Notes under the pieces: model-generated
Seen by the model: only the letters and a program-made list of their open reading frames with translations
The model's database searches: none
What the model was told of the DNA's origin: nothing
In this document: one piece after another, positions 1 to 8,986 of the stretch
Position numbering within the stretch: position 1 is the stretch's first letter
Layout: each line of letters begins with the position of its first letter
Program-made: the position numbers and the translations under genes
NCBI RefSeq assembly: GCF_032193765.1
Contig: NZ_JAVBIJ010000001.1
Span: 1,736,001 to 1,800,000, forward strand
Source: Rhodoferax potami
Lineage (GTDB): Bacteria > Pseudomonadota > Gammaproteobacteria > Burkholderiales > Burkholderiaceae_C
Direction of reading: 5' to 3'
DNA: 64,000 bases

Positions 1-432
1 GCTACCTTAGCCTGGGGTTGGCTGGTGCGGTGGCGCGCCGGCAGGCACCGCGCTGCCATCTGGAAAAGTCTCGTCCTGCCAGCAAGCGGCGCGTCCTTGT
101 GCTGGCTGTTGCTGATGACCCTCTGGATGCCTTTACTCGACTATGCGCAAAGTGCCAAGACCATGGTGAAACAGACACGGGCCACGATTCAAGCCGGAGA
201 ATGTGCCATCGTTTTGAACCTGGACCCAGCGCAAACCGCCGCCTTAGGTTGGTATGGTGGCATCGATCTCCAGCCGATCAACACCACCAAAGCCTGTCAA
301 TGGATGTTGACCGAACCTGCCCGAAATTCAGAAATGCCCGCAGGCGTTGATCGCACTATTTGGGGTGCTCACACCTTGGTACAGCACCCGGTAGCGGGTT
401 CCGAAATGTTCTGGATTCTGAAACGGCAATGA
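1..432 (+). CDS. C-terminal part of a GT39/ArnT-like membrane glycosyltransferase (partial)
   Basis: The frame is open from base 1, so the start lies outside the window and only the last 143 residues are visible. There is one hydrophobic segment (about residues 27-45 of the visible part), followed by a soluble periplasmic-type tail. This resembles the C-terminus of ArnT/PMT-family lipid-linked sugar transferases, which carry many membrane helices followed by a soluble domain. No catalytic motif lies in the visible part, so the family call is an inference from overall character and from the usual neighbour of phoR in related bacteria. It converges on phoR with a 20-base gap and no clear terminator. 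Confidence 0.45.
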   Translation, partial: ATLAWGWLVRWRAGRHRAAIWKSLVLPASGASLCWLLLMTLWMPLLDYAQSAKTMVKQTRATIQAGECAIVLNLDPAQTAALGWYGGIDLQPINTTKACQWMLTEPARNSEMPAGVDRTIWGAHTLVQHPVAGSEMFWILKRQ

Positions 433-452
433 CACCGAGGGGTGCGACCCAC

Positions 453-1775
453 TCAGTGCATGCGTAAACGGGCTGCCTTGAAACGCAATCGGAATGTAGA
501 ACCACGGCCCGGCACGCTTTCAATCAAGAGCTCTGCGCCATGCCGCTGGGCAACATGCTTCACGATGGCCAAGCCAAGTCCCGTGCCGCCTGTGTCGCGT
601 GAACGGCTCCGGTCCACCCGGTAGAAACGTTCGGTCAGGCGGGGCAGATGTTCAGGCGCAATGCCGGGGCCGGTGTCCTGCACTGACAGCTCTGCTTCCC
701 CGTCACCAGTTTTGCGCCATTGCACCACGATGGTTTTGTCTGCGGGGGTATACCGGATCGCATTGCCGATCAAGTTGAACACCGCGCTGTGAATTTCGGT
801 CGCAGAACCTGTCACGGCCACTGCATCCGCTACTGTGAACTGGATGTCCTGGGCTCTGCCCCACAGCAGCACCGACAAGTTGTGGGCTTCCTGCTTGCAC
901 TGCTGCAAGAGCTGCACCATGTCGACCAGATCAGCGCCCGAAGGTGCGGGGCTTCCTTCCAAGCGCGACAGTGTGAGCAAATCGTCCACCAGACTCTGCA
1001 TGCGCGTGGCCTGCTGAGACATCAAGCCGAGGTACTTCCCCTGCTCAGTCTCGTCCAAGGGCAAAGTCTGCAGCGTTTCAACAAAACCCGCCAAGACCGT
1101 CAAGGGGGTGCGAATCTCGTGGGATACGTTCGCCACGAAATCTCGGCGCATGGCCTCCGCTTGCTCGAGGGCGGTGATGTCGCGTGACAGCAGCAGATTG
1201 CGACCTTCGCCGTAGGGGTGCAAATGCACCGACAACTGAACAGGCTTGGAACCTGTGTTTTCCCGCCCGGGCATCACAAGCCCGTGGCTGAATTCCTGAC
1301 CCGCGTAATAGCTGGCAAAGCCCGGATCACGCACCAGATTGCCGAAATGCTGCAGCATGTCACGGCGTGCATCAAAACCGAAGTGTTGGCCCGCCATTTG
1401 GTTGAACCACTCGATACGACCGGCAGCATCTAGCAACACCACCCCGTTGGGCGAGGCCTGCAACGCGGCCAGAAAGTCCTGGAGCTTGGTGTCACCTTCA
1501 GCGACGCGGCGCTCCCGTGAGCGCATTTGCCGGCGCGTACGGTCCGCGACTTCGCCCCAAAAGCCAAAACCCAAATGCAGTTCGGTCGACTCACCGGCCT
1601 GTAACCATCGCATCAGGCGAAAACCGCGTGCGGAGTCCAAGAGCATCCACAGGAAACCGCCTGCGAGCGCCCCAGCCAAAGCACCCCAGAGCGGCTCGAA
1701 CCGTTGGACTAAAAAATAGCCGGAAATACCACCCAGCCCCTGCAACAACAGGAAAGAAGCGAAACGAAGAAACAT
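453..1775 (-). CDS. phoR: Phosphate regulon sensor histidine kinase PhoR
   Basis: PhoR is the membrane kinase/phosphatase partner of PhoB. The 440-residue protein has two hydrophobic N-terminal segments (about residues 5-24 and 29-47) and a PAS-like region (about 100-200) containing NGVVLLDAAGRIEWFN. The dimerisation domain has the phospho-acceptor His in VSHEIRTPLT (about H219). The ATPase domain shows the N-box NLIGNAIRYTP, the G-box DTGPGIAPEHLPRLTERFY and GGTGLGLAIVKH. It lies 17 bases downstream of phoB and ends the run pstSCAB-phoU-phoB-phoR, so it is probably cotranscribed and autoinduced by PhoB. All catalytic boxes look intact. Confidence 0.95.
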   Translation of the reverse strand: MFLRFASFLLLQGLGGISGYFLVQRFEPLWGALAGALAGGFLWMLLDSARGFRLMRWLQAGESTELHLGFGFWGEVADRTRRQMRSRERRVAEGDTKLQDFLAALQASPNGVVLLDAAGRIEWFNQMAGQHFGFDARRDMLQHFGNLVRDPGFASYYAGQEFSHGLVMPGRENTGSKPVQLSVHLHPYGEGRNLLLSRDITALEQAEAMRRDFVANVSHEIRTPLTVLAGFVETLQTLPLDETEQGKYLGLMSQQATRMQSLVDDLLTLSRLEGSPAPSGADLVDMVQLLQQCKQEAHNLSVLLWGRAQDIQFTVADAVAVTGSATEIHSAVFNLIGNAIRYTPADKTIVVQWRKTGDGEAELSVQDTGPGIAPEHLPRLTERFYRVDRSRSRDTGGTGLGLAIVKHVAQRHGAELLIESVPGRGSTFRLRFKAARLRMH

Positions 1776-1792
1776 GCAGAAACCGTGACGCC

Positions 1793-2530
1793 TCAGGCGC
1801 TGGCGCGATCAGCTGAGGGTTGTGAAGAAACAATCGGCATTGCAGGCTTGGCAGTCAAGCGATAACCAGCACCCCGCACGGTTTCCACCATTACGCCGGC
1901 ATGGGACAAGGCTTCCCGGAGACGCTTCACATGAACGTCTACGGTCCGCTCTTCAATATAGACGTGATCGCCCCACACGTTGTCCAACAACTGGGCACGG
2001 CTATGCACCCGCTCGGCATGACCCATCAGGTAGTGCAGCAGTTTGAACTCTGTGGGTCCGAGTTTGAGCGCAGCGCCCTCAAACGACACACGATGGGTCG
2101 ATGAATCTAGGGTCAAACCGGCAATCGTCAGCGCCTCGCCCGTGCTCTCGGGAGTGCGACGACGCAAGACCGCACGCACCCGCGCCAACAACTCTTTCGT
2201 TGAAAATGGCTTGGCAATGTAATCGTCAGCACCCGCATCCAGACCGGCAACCCGGTCTGCCTCATCGCCACGCGCCGTCAGCATGATGATGGGTACTTCT
2301 TTGGTCCGGGGATCCGCGCGCCAGCGCTTGGCCAACACCAAGCCACTCTCACCAGGCAACATCCAATCCAGCAAAATGAGATCGGGGACTCCGTCATCAA
2401 TCTCGCGCTGAGCGGAGTCACTGTCCATCGCCCATCGCGGGCGGAACCCGTTATGTCGCAGGTTGACGGCGATCAATTCAGCGATGGCCGACTCGTCCTC
2501 GACCACCAGCACGGCGGGCATATTTTTCAT
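1793..2530 (-). CDS. phoB: Phosphate response regulator PhoB
   Basis: PhoB is an OmpR-family activator that binds PHO boxes once phosphorylated by PhoR. The 245 residues split into a receiver domain (acidic pocket E11-D12, phosphorylation site D55 in LILLDWMLPG, T85, K107 in IAKPFS) and a C-terminal winged helix (about 130-228). The winged helix includes the recognition-helix region EERTVDVHVKRLREAL and the wing VRGAGYRL. A short tail of about 15 residues follows the winged helix. The start codon overlaps the phoU stop by four bases (ATGA), indicating translational coupling. Its predicted targets in this window are the PHO boxes listed separately. Confidence 0.96.
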   Translation of the reverse strand: MKNMPAVLVVEDESAIAELIAVNLRHNGFRPRWAMDSDSAQREIDDGVPDLILLDWMLPGESGLVLAKRWRADPRTKEVPIIMLTARGDEADRVAGLDAGADDYIAKPFSTKELLARVRAVLRRRTPESTGEALTIAGLTLDSSTHRVSFEGAALKLGPTEFKLLHYLMGHAERVHSRAQLLDNVWGDHVYIEERTVDVHVKRLREALSHAGVMVETVRGAGYRLTAKPAMPIVSSQPSADRASA

Positions 2531-3228
2531 TTCACAACCGACTCAATTTTCTCCATCGTGGAGTGGCGCACATCTTCGCCCTTCACCACATAGATAATGA
2601 ACTCTGCAATATTTTTGGAGTGGTCACCAATGCGCTCAATGGCTTTGGCCAAGAACAGCAAGTCAAGGCTTGGCGAAATCATGCGGGGATCTTCCATCAT
2701 GTAGGTCACCAGCTTGCGGACGAAACCGTCAAACTCTGCGTCGATCAAGTCGTCTTCTTTGAGAATCGAGACCGCTGCGTTCACATCCAGACGCGCAAAT
2801 GCATCCAACGCCTTGTTGAGCAGCCCGGAGGCCAAGTCGGCCGCCACCCGCAACTCCAACGATGGCAGGGAGCGTGGTGCACCGCTGTGGATGATGGAGC
2901 GCACCATGCGGGCGATTTTTTCTGCCTCGTCACCGACACGCTCCAGGTTGGCGGTGGTTTTAGAAATCGCAATCAACAGGCGCAAATCACGGGCAGTCGG
3001 CTGGCGACGCGCAATGATGCTGGACAAGTCGCGGTCAATCTCCAACTCCATCGCATTGACGCGAGCCTCGCGAGCAGTCACCTCATCGGCCACTTCCACG
3101 CTGAATTGGGACAAGGCGTAAATCGCTTGGCGGATTTGTGACTCCACCAAGCCACCAAGCTCCATCACCTGCGAGGAAACCGAAGTCAGTTCGCTGTCGA
3201 ACTGCGTAGAAAGATGTTTATCGGGCAT
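2527..3228 (-). CDS. phoU: Phosphate signalling protein PhoU
   Basis: PhoU links Pst transporter activity to PhoR and represses the Pho regulon when phosphate is plentiful. The start at 3228 (MPDKHLSTQF) is chosen because a GGAGAGG element lies just upstream; this gives 233 residues, the usual size. Two tandem PhoU helical repeats are visible, each with the acidic metal-cluster motif: ERVGDEAEKIA in the first and ERIGDHSKNIA in the second. The open frame continues 31 codons further upstream into the pstB end, but that extension has no family resemblance. It sits between pstB and phoB as in most Pho operons. Confidence 0.95.
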   Translation of the reverse strand: MPDKHLSTQFDSELTSVSSQVMELGGLVESQIRQAIYALSQFSVEVADEVTAREARVNAMELEIDRDLSSIIARRQPTARDLRLLIAISKTTANLERVGDEAEKIARMVRSIIHSGAPRSLPSLELRVAADLASGLLNKALDAFARLDVNAAVSILKEDDLIDAEFDGFVRKLVTYMMEDPRMISPSLDLLFLAKAIERIGDHSKNIAEFIIYVVKGEDVRHSTMEKIESVVK

Positions 3229-3244
3229 ATCGTCCTCTCCTTGC

Positions 3245-4024
3245 TTAGCCGAAACGGCCGGTGATGTAGTCTTCTGTTTCTTTGCGTGTCGGCTTGAAGA
3301 ACATCTGCTCTGTCGGGCCAAACTCCACCAGGTCGCCCAGGTACATGTAAGCGGTGTAGTCGCTGCAACGAGCGGCTTGCTGCATGTTGTGGGTCACGAT
3401 CAACACGGTGTAATCGTTCTTGAGTTCGACGATCAACTCTTCCACTTTCGCAGTCGAAATCGGGTCGAGCGCCGAGCAAGGCTCATCGAGCAGCAAGACT
3501 TCAGGCTTGATCGCGATACCGCGGGCGATACACAAACGCTGCTGTTGGCCGCCCGACAGGCTGGAGCCGCTCTGGTGCAACTTGTCTTTCACTTCAGTCC
3601 ACAGTGCCGACTTGCGCAGCGCCCATTCCACGCGCTCTTCCATATCGGTGGCGCTGAGCTTTTCGAACAACTTCACACCGAAGGCAATGTTGTCGTAAAT
3701 AGACATCGGGAACGGTGTCGGCTTCTGGAACACCATACCGACCTTGGCGCGCAACAAGGCCACGTCTTCTTTGCTGGTCAGCAGGTTCTGGCCGTCCAGC
3801 AGGATTTGACCTTCAGCGCGCTGCTCGGGATACAACTCGAACATGCGGTTGAAGATACGCAACAGAGTGGACTTGCCGCAACCGGAGGGGCCGATGAAGG
3901 CGGTGACGCGCTTCTCGGGGATTTCCATGTTGATGCCTTTGAGGGCGTGGAACTTGCCGTAGTAGAAGTTCAGGTCCTTGACGGAAATCTTGGACTTGGT
4001 CGGGGCGCTAGGTGTGTTCAACAT
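3245..4024 (-). CDS. pstB: Phosphate ABC transporter ATP-binding protein PstB
   Basis: PstB is the ATPase of the high-affinity phosphate importer PstSCAB. The 259-residue protein has Walker [10 protein letters not shown] (residues 45-53), Q-loop FQKPTPFP (99-106, a PstB hallmark), signature LSGGQQQR (156-163), Walker B LLLDEP (177-182) and the switch His in VTHNMQQA. It lies 36 bases downstream of pstA and 16 bases before phoU. The second gene product of the importer ring would be a homodimer bound to PstA and PstC. Length and motifs match the family throughout. Confidence 0.97.
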   Translation of the reverse strand: MLNTPSAPTKSKISVKDLNFYYGKFHALKGINMEIPEKRVTAFIGPSGCGKSTLLRIFNRMFELYPEQRAEGQILLDGQNLLTSKEDVALLRAKVGMVFQKPTPFPMSIYDNIAFGVKLFEKLSATDMEERVEWALRKSALWTEVKDKLHQSGSSLSGGQQQRLCIARGIAIKPEVLLLDEPCSALDPISTAKVEELIVELKNDYTVLIVTHNMQQAARCSDYTAYMYLGDLVEFGPTEQMFFKPTRKETEDYITGRFG

Positions 4025-4060
4025 ACAAGTAATCCTTTAAACGTCAGTGCGCTGCGCGCA

Positions 4061-4921
4061 TCAGGCCTTGGAACGGGTCAGTACCCGCGCCAGAATGTTC
4101 AATCCGAGCACAGTCAGGGTGATCAAGAAGACCCCTGCCCAGGCAAGTTGCTGCCAGTTCTCATACGGGCTCATGGCAAATTTGAAGATCGTGACCGGCA
4201 AGCTAGCCATGGGTTCGCTCAACGACGATGTCCAGAACTGGTTACTCAAAGCAGTAAACAGCAGCGGCGCGGTTTCACCAGCAATACGGGCCACAGCCAA
4301 CAACACACCGGTAATCACACCGGCACGGGCCGCCTTGAGGGTGATGCTCAAAATCACTTTCCACTTCGGGGCACCCAAGGCGTAGGCCGCTTCGCGCAAA
4401 CCGGCAGGTACCAGTTGCAGCATGTTCTCCGTGGTACGGATCACCACCGGAATCACGATCAGGGACAACGCCAAAATGCCAGCGTAGCCTGAGAAGGATT
4501 TGAACCGCGATACCACCACTGCGTAGACGAACAAACCGACCACGATGGAAGGTGCAGACAACAGAATGTCGTTCACAAACCGCACGGTGGCTGCCAGCCA
4601 GCTCTTGCTGTCGAACTCGACGAGGTAAATACCAGCCATCACACCGATGGGCGTACCCAAGCAGGTGGCCAGAAACACCATCAAAAACGAGCCGTAAATC
4701 GCGTTGGCCAAGCCACCGGCTTCATTGGGTGGAGGTGTCATCTGGGTCAGCGTGGCAATCGACAAGCCACCAAGACCCAAGCGGACGGTTTCCCACAAAA
4801 TCCAGAACAACCAGAACAGTCCGAATGCCATGGCGGCCAGCGCCAGGCCAGTGACCAGCACGTTGACGCGCTTGCGCTGAGCGAAACGTGCGGAGCGGGT
4901 TTGGGCGAGTGTGGCACTCAT
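4061..4921 (-). CDS. pstA: Phosphate ABC transporter permease PstA
   Basis: PstA is one of the two permease subunits of the phosphate importer. The 286-residue protein has about six hydrophobic segments; the EAA-type coupling loop that contacts PstB is visible as [20 protein letters not shown]. The start codon overlaps the end of pstC by four bases (ATGA). The short N-terminus before the first helix is basic, consistent with a cytoplasmic N-terminus. It belongs to the pst operon and should be induced through the PHO box in front of pstS. Confidence 0.95.
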   Translation of the reverse strand: MSATLAQTRSARFAQRKRVNVLVTGLALAAMAFGLFWLFWILWETVRLGLGGLSIATLTQMTPPPNEAGGLANAIYGSFLMVFLATCLGTPIGVMAGIYLVEFDSKSWLAATVRFVNDILLSAPSIVVGLFVYAVVVSRFKSFSGYAGILALSLIVIPVVIRTTENMLQLVPAGLREAAYALGAPKWKVILSITLKAARAGVITGVLLAVARIAGETAPLLFTALSNQFWTSSLSEPMASLPVTIFKFAMSPYENWQQLAWAGVFLITLTVLGLNILARVLTRSKA

Positions 4922-5949
4922 GACTTGGCACCTTCCGATTTGCGCAATTGCGCCAAAAGAACTTTAGACAAAGACAGAATCACAAAGGTGATGAAGAACA
5001 GCACCAAGCCGAGGTACATCAGGGCAGCCTGGTGGAGCCCCTCGCCGGCTTCCGCAAACTCGTTGGCGAGTGCAGAGGTAATACTGTTTGCAGCCTGGAA
5101 CAGGCTGAGTGAATCCAACTGGTTGAAGTTACCGATCACAAAAGTGACCGCCATGGTTTCACCAATCGCACGCCCCAGACCCAGCATGATGCCGCCGATA
5201 ACGCCGGTCTTGGTGTAAGGCAACACTACCTTGGAGACAACTTCCCAGGTTGTTGCGCCCAAGCCGTACGCAGACTCTTTGAGCATGGGTGGGGTTACTT
5301 CAAACACGTCACGCATCACCGATGCGATGAACGGAATGATCATGATGGCCAAGATGATGCCGGCCGACAGAATGCCGATACCGACCGGTGGGCCCGAGAA
5401 AAACGCGCCCACATAGGGCACGCCTGCAGTCATTGCCTGGATCGGTTGCTGCACATACGTTGCGAGCACCGGGCCAAACACCAGCAGGCCCCACATGCCG
5501 TACACGATCGATGGCACAGCAGCCAGCAATTCAATAGCGGTACCCAGAGGGCGCTTGAGCCAAGCGGGCGACAACTCTGTCAAAAACAGGGCGATACCAA
5601 AACTAACCGGCACTGCAATCAAGAGCGCAATCAGCGAGGTCGCCAAGGTGCCGTAGATCATGACCAAGCCACCAAAGTCTTCCTGCACAGGATCCCAAGT
5701 GGTACTGGTGAGGAAAGACAAGCCATATTTGCTGATGGCCGGCCACGCGCTCATGGTGAGGGTGACGAGGATAGCTACGAGCAAAATCAGGGTGATGAGT
5801 GCAGACGCTTTGGCTGCATAGCCAAATAAACGGTCTGCCATCGGCCCTGAGCGGGCTCTCTTTATCGGTGGTGGTGTGGTCATGGCACGGGAAGGCGGTT
5901 GAACAATCGTTTGACTCGGGGAATCCCCACGAACGAGTGTAGATGACAT
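4918..5949 (-). CDS. pstC: Phosphate ABC transporter permease PstC
   Basis: PstC is the second permease subunit of PstSCAB. The start at 5949 ([10 protein letters not shown]) is preferred because GGAGGAAAT precedes it at good spacing; a TTG at 5967 in the same frame would place the ribosome site inside the gene. The result is 343 residues with about six membrane spans after a cytoplasmic N-terminal tail of about 45 residues. The coupling loop [20 protein letters not shown] is present. It overlaps pstA by four bases and follows pstS after 36 bases. Confidence 0.94.
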   Translation of the reverse strand: MSSTLVRGDSPSQTIVQPPSRAMTTPPPIKRARSGPMADRLFGYAAKASALITLILLVAILVTLTMSAWPAISKYGLSFLTSTTWDPVQEDFGGLVMIYGTLATSLIALLIAVPVSFGIALFLTELSPAWLKRPLGTAIELLAAVPSIVYGMWGLLVFGPVLATYVQQPIQAMTAGVPYVGAFFSGPPVGIGILSAGIILAIMIIPFIASVMRDVFEVTPPMLKESAYGLGATTWEVVSKVVLPYTKTGVIGGIMLGLGRAIGETMAVTFVIGNFNQLDSLSLFQAANSITSALANEFAEAGEGLHQAALMYLGLVLFFITFVILSLSKVLLAQLRKSEGAKS

Positions 5950-5985
5950 GGGGATTTCCTCCGTCAAGATCGATTCAACAAGGGC

Positions 5986-7029
5986 TTACTTGAACGCAAT
6001 GGGCTTGCCAGCGCCGTCTTTGATCTCGCCCCAGGATTTCTGGATAGCGGCGATCACGGGTGCAGGCATGGGCACATAGTCCAGGTCAGCAGCTGCTTTG
6101 GCGCCGTTGGCATAGGCCCAGTTGAAGAACTTCAGGGTTTCAGCTGCATTGGCAGGCTTGTCTTGCTTGAGGTGCATCAAGATGAAAGTCGCGCCGCTGA
6201 TGGGCCATGCATCTTTGCCGGGCTGGTTCGTCAGGATTTGGTAGAAGCTCTTAGCCCAGTCAGCGCCTGCGGCTGCAGCCTTGAATGTTTCGTCATCAGG
6301 CTTCACAAAGTTGCCTGCAGAGTTTTGCATGATGGCGTAGTTCAGCTTGTTTTGTTTGACGTACGAGTACTCGACATAACCCATGGAGTTGGGCAAGCGG
6401 GCCACAAATGCAGCAACGCCTTCGTTACCCTTGCCACCGGCACCCACGGGCCAGTTCACGGCTGTACCTTCACCGACTTTGGATTTCCACTCAGCATTCA
6501 CCTTGCTCAGGTAGTTGGTGAAAATGAAGGTAGTGCCGGAACCGTCTGCGCGGCGCACTTGGGCGATCGGCGCATCAGGCAGGTTCAGGCTGGGGTTCAG
6601 CGACTTGATCGCTGGGTCGTTCCACTTGGCAACCTTGCCCAAGTAAATATCACCCAACACTTGACCTGTAAGCTTCAACTGGCCGGGCTCAATACCCTTC
6701 ACGTTGATCACCGGCACCACGCCACCCAACACCGTGGGGAATTGCATTTGGCCTTTGGACTTCAAGACTTCGTCTGTCAATGGAGCGTCAGAAGCGCCGA
6801 AATCCACAGTCTTGGAGTCGATTTGCTTGATACCACCACCGGAGCCGATGGACTGGTAGTTCACTTTCACGCCTGTAGCTTTGTTGTAGTCCGAAGCCCA
6901 CTTGGAGTAAAGAGGCGCAGGAAACGACGCACCGGCACCGGTGATTTCTTGGGCGCCAGCAAAGCCAGCGGTGGTCAACAGGGTGCCGGCAGCGACTGCC
7001 AGAGCGATTCGGTGGAAAGTCATTGTCAT
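5986..7029 (-). CDS. pstS: Periplasmic phosphate-binding protein PstS
   Basis: PstS captures phosphate in the periplasm for PstCAB. The 347-residue precursor has a classic signal peptide with a probable cut after AGFAGA. The mature start EITGAGASFPAPLY and the phosphate-contact regions SIGSGGGIKQI, FGASDAPL and RRADGSGTTFIFTNYL are characteristic. The first ATG (7029) is used, with AAAGG seven bases upstream; an alternative ATG two codons later is possible. It is the first gene of the pst-pho run and has a PHO box at 7090-7107 in front of it. Confidence 0.97.
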   Translation of the reverse strand: MTMTFHRIALAVAAGTLLTTAGFAGAQEITGAGASFPAPLYSKWASDYNKATGVKVNYQSIGSGGGIKQIDSKTVDFGASDAPLTDEVLKSKGQMQFPTVLGGVVPVINVKGIEPGQLKLTGQVLGDIYLGKVAKWNDPAIKSLNPSLNLPDAPIAQVRRADGSGTTFIFTNYLSKVNAEWKSKVGEGTAVNWPVGAGGKGNEGVAAFVARLPNSMGYVEYSYVKQNKLNYAIMQNSAGNFVKPDDETFKAAAAGADWAKSFYQILTNQPGKDAWPISGATFILMHLKQDKPANAAETLKFFNWAYANGAKAAADLDYVPMPAPVIAAIQKSWGEIKDGAGKPIAFK

Positions 7030-7089
7030 GGGAAGCCTTTAAAAGCAGGTTTGGGAAAACTCAGACAGGTTGAACTTTAAGAACCTTTT

Positions 7090-7107
7090 GTGACAAGTTT
7101 GTGACGC
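7090..7107 (-). promoter_or_regulatory. PHO box in front of pstS
   Basis: Read on the minus strand the site is GCGTCACAAACTTGTCAC, two direct half-sites 11 bases apart that fit the PhoB consensus (CTGTCAT, four bases, CTGTCAC). Ten bases downstream is TAAAGT, a plausible -10 element, as expected where PhoB replaces the -35 contact. The pstS start is about 60 bases further on. Confidence 0.8.
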
Positions 7108-7157
7108 CAATCCAAGAAGCGCTGGCGGCACGAACTGACGCGGTATTTTGCACAAAT

Positions 7158-7175
7158 TTGTCATATTTCCGTCAT
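7158..7175 (+). promoter_or_regulatory. PHO box in front of the fasciclin-domain gene
   Basis: TTGTCATATTTCCGTCAT on the plus strand has two GTCAT half-sites in direct repeat with an 11-base period. Ten bases downstream lies TACGCT, a usable -10 element, and the gene starts at 7219. The site points away from the pstS PHO box, so the intergenic region is a double, back-to-back PhoB target. Confidence 0.78.
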
Positions 7176-7218
7176 AAAAAATTCCTACGCTTTGCCGCTT
7201 TCAACCTAGGAGTTCACC

Positions 7219-7719
7219 ATGTCTGCTTTTGCACACCCCCGCCGTTCTCTGTTGGTCGCAGCTGCGCTCGTAGCTGCTCTGAGTGGCTGCGCCACCGTGT
7301 CCCAACCCAGCAATGTGGCCGACACCATTGCCCGCACACCCGAGCTCAGCACCCTGAACAGCCTGGTCACCAAGGCAGGCTTGACCGAAACCCTGAAGTC
7401 CGCAGGCCCTTTCACCGTCTTCGCGCCCAACAACGAGGCATTCAAGGCCGTTCCTGCCAAAACCCTCGATGAACTGGCCGCCAGCCCTGACAAGCTCAAG
7501 GCGGTGCTCACTTACCACGTAGTCCCCGGGAAACTGATGGCCGCCGACGTCAAAAACAGCAACGTCAAGAGCGTGCAGGGATCCAACCTGGCCCTCGCCA
7601 AGGCCGGTACCTTTGTGATCGTGGAAACAGCCACCGTCACCACCGCAGACATCTCCGCGACCAACGGCGTCGTGCATGTGGTGGACACCGTCCTGCTGCC
7701 CCCTGCCCCGGCGAAATAA
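7219..7719 (+). CDS. Fasciclin (FAS1) domain lipoprotein, predicted Pho-regulated
   Basis: The 166-residue protein starts with a lipoprotein signal: basic MSAFAHPRRS, hydrophobic stretch, then lipobox LSGC with Cys24 as lipidation site. The rest is a single FAS1 domain (about residues 33-163) with H1-type FTVFAPNNEAF, a YHVVPG motif and the terminal GVVHVVDTVLLPP. FAS1 proteins are adhesion or surface proteins; the bacterial role is mostly unknown. AGGAG lies at good distance before the ATG. A PHO box with matching -10 precedes it and it is divergent from pstS, so a role in phosphate-limited surface change is inferred but not shown. Confidence 0.88.
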   Translation: MSAFAHPRRSLLVAAALVAALSGCATVSQPSNVADTIARTPELSTLNSLVTKAGLTETLKSAGPFTVFAPNNEAFKAVPAKTLDELAASPDKLKAVLTYHVVPGKLMAADVKNSNVKSVQGSNLALAKAGTFVIVETATVTTADISATNGVVHVVDTVLLPPAPAK

Positions 7720-7742
7720 GCGCCCCACGCCTTCAATCAAAT

Positions 7743-7793
7743 CAGCTGCTAGTGCACATAAATAGTGCGCTAGAAGCTATTATTTTTATAGCA
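7743..7793 (-). repeat. Dispersed AGCTGCT repeat, copy 1 (intergenic)
   Basis: The copy lies between the fasciclin gene and the next ABC-type binding protein gene. It contains the imperfect inverted arms AGCTGCTAGTGCAC and GTGCGCTAGAAGCT, then ATTATTTTTATAGCA. Minus-strand reading gives the family order: TGCTATAAAAA, AGCTnCT, GCGCAC. It ends 14 bases before the next start codon, which has no clear Shine-Dalgarno. Confidence 0.75.
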
Positions 7794-7807
7794 TTACAAA
7801 AAATACC

Positions 7808-8956
7808 ATGCCCTTCACGTCGTTGTGCCAAACCCGCCGGACCACCCTTCGCCAACTCGCATGGGGTGGCTTCGCCTTGAGTACCACGTCCGCGTTCTCC
7901 CAGACGGGCAAAGCGGGCGCAGTGGTGGCCGGAGCCACCGTGGTGCAGATCGTGGATACGTCGCCCACACAAATCGACGTGTCCAAAGACTTTTTGGTGG
8001 GCTCGCGTGCGGCGTGGCAAGACCTCAATGCCCGCGGTGGCCTGCGGGGCAAGCCAGTGCGGCATCTGGTCCTCGAAGTGGATGGCAGCCCCAAGGCCCT
8101 CCGCGGGGTCGCAGACACCCTCAAGGCCATGCCCGAATGTGTCGCAGCAGTGGGCACCGTGGGCGACAAAACAGCTGGTCAGCTGGCCGCCATCCTGAGG
8201 CGCGAAATGCCCGAGCTCCCTCATGTCGCCCCCTGGCTACACAACCCGGGAGATGGCAGCGACAACACCTTCGGCATTTTTGCGACCCGCCAAGAGCAAA
8301 TCGCCTATGCCATCAAGTCCCTCGCCGTCATGGGCGTGCAGCATGTCGGTGCGGTATACGCCAGCCCCCTCGAGATGGCGCTGTACCGCGAAGACATGGA
8401 CCGGGCAGCGGCCGAGCTGCAGCTCAAATTGCACACTTATTCGCCCAGCACCTCACTCGACAAGCTCGCCGGCACCCTGAACGCCCAAAGCCCGCGGATT
8501 CTTATTTTTTTGGGTGGCACGCCCGAGCTGGCGCAATTTGCCCAGGGTATCGAAAAGCAGGCCGCCCAGCGCTACCTGGTCGCCATGTCTGATGTCAATG
8601 TGGTGGCCCTGCAGCAGCTCGGCGTTTCGCGCTTCAGCCCGGTCATCTCTACGCAAAGTGTGCCGCCTGTCAATAGCAACCTCCCGCTGGTGCGGGCTTA
8701 CCGCGACGTCATGGGGCGGCTGTATGACGAGCCGCCTACCGCCCAGAGCCTGGCCGGCTTTATTTCCGCACGCTACTGCGCCGAAGTGCTGCAGGGCGTA
8801 GAGGGCAACATCACCCGTAACAATGCCATGCTAGCCTTCAGCAAACGAAACGCTGTCGATCTCGCAGGGCTGCGCCTGAACCCCGACACGCGCAAGCGCA
8901 CCAGCGTGCTCGTGACCCAAAGCATGCTCGGCGCAGACGGCAAAATAGTGGGGTAA
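7808..8956 (+). CDS. ABC-type periplasmic substrate-binding protein (Peripla_BP_6 type)
   Basis: The 382-residue protein begins with a twin-arginine-like or Sec signal (TRRTTLRQLAWGGFALSTTSAFSQ) and continues as a type I periplasmic binding fold resembling branched-chain amino acid (LivJ-like) receptors: STxxQIDVSKDFLVGSRAAWQDLNARGGLRG near the start and AQSLAGFISARYCAEVLQ near the end. There are no permease or ATPase genes next to it, so it is an orphan receptor; such proteins are common in Burkholderiales and may feed a distant transporter or a sensor. The ligand cannot be read from the sequence. No obvious ribosome site; a dispersed repeat lies directly upstream. Confidence 0.8.
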   Translation: MPFTSLCQTRRTTLRQLAWGGFALSTTSAFSQTGKAGAVVAGATVVQIVDTSPTQIDVSKDFLVGSRAAWQDLNARGGLRGKPVRHLVLEVDGSPKALRGVADTLKAMPECVAAVGTVGDKTAGQLAAILRREMPELPHVAPWLHNPGDGSDNTFGIFATRQEQIAYAIKSLAVMGVQHVGAVYASPLEMALYREDMDRAAAELQLKLHTYSPSTSLDKLAGTLNAQSPRILIFLGGTPELAQFAQGIEKQAAQRYLVAMSDVNVVALQQLGVSRFSPVISTQSVPPVNSNLPLVRAYRDVMGRLYDEPPTAQSLAGFISARYCAEVLQGVEGNITRNNAMLAFSKRNAVDLAGLRLNPDTRKRTSVLVTQSMLGADGKIVG

Positions 8957-8986
8957 GCCGAAGCCCCTCATTGCAGCGGGGGTACC

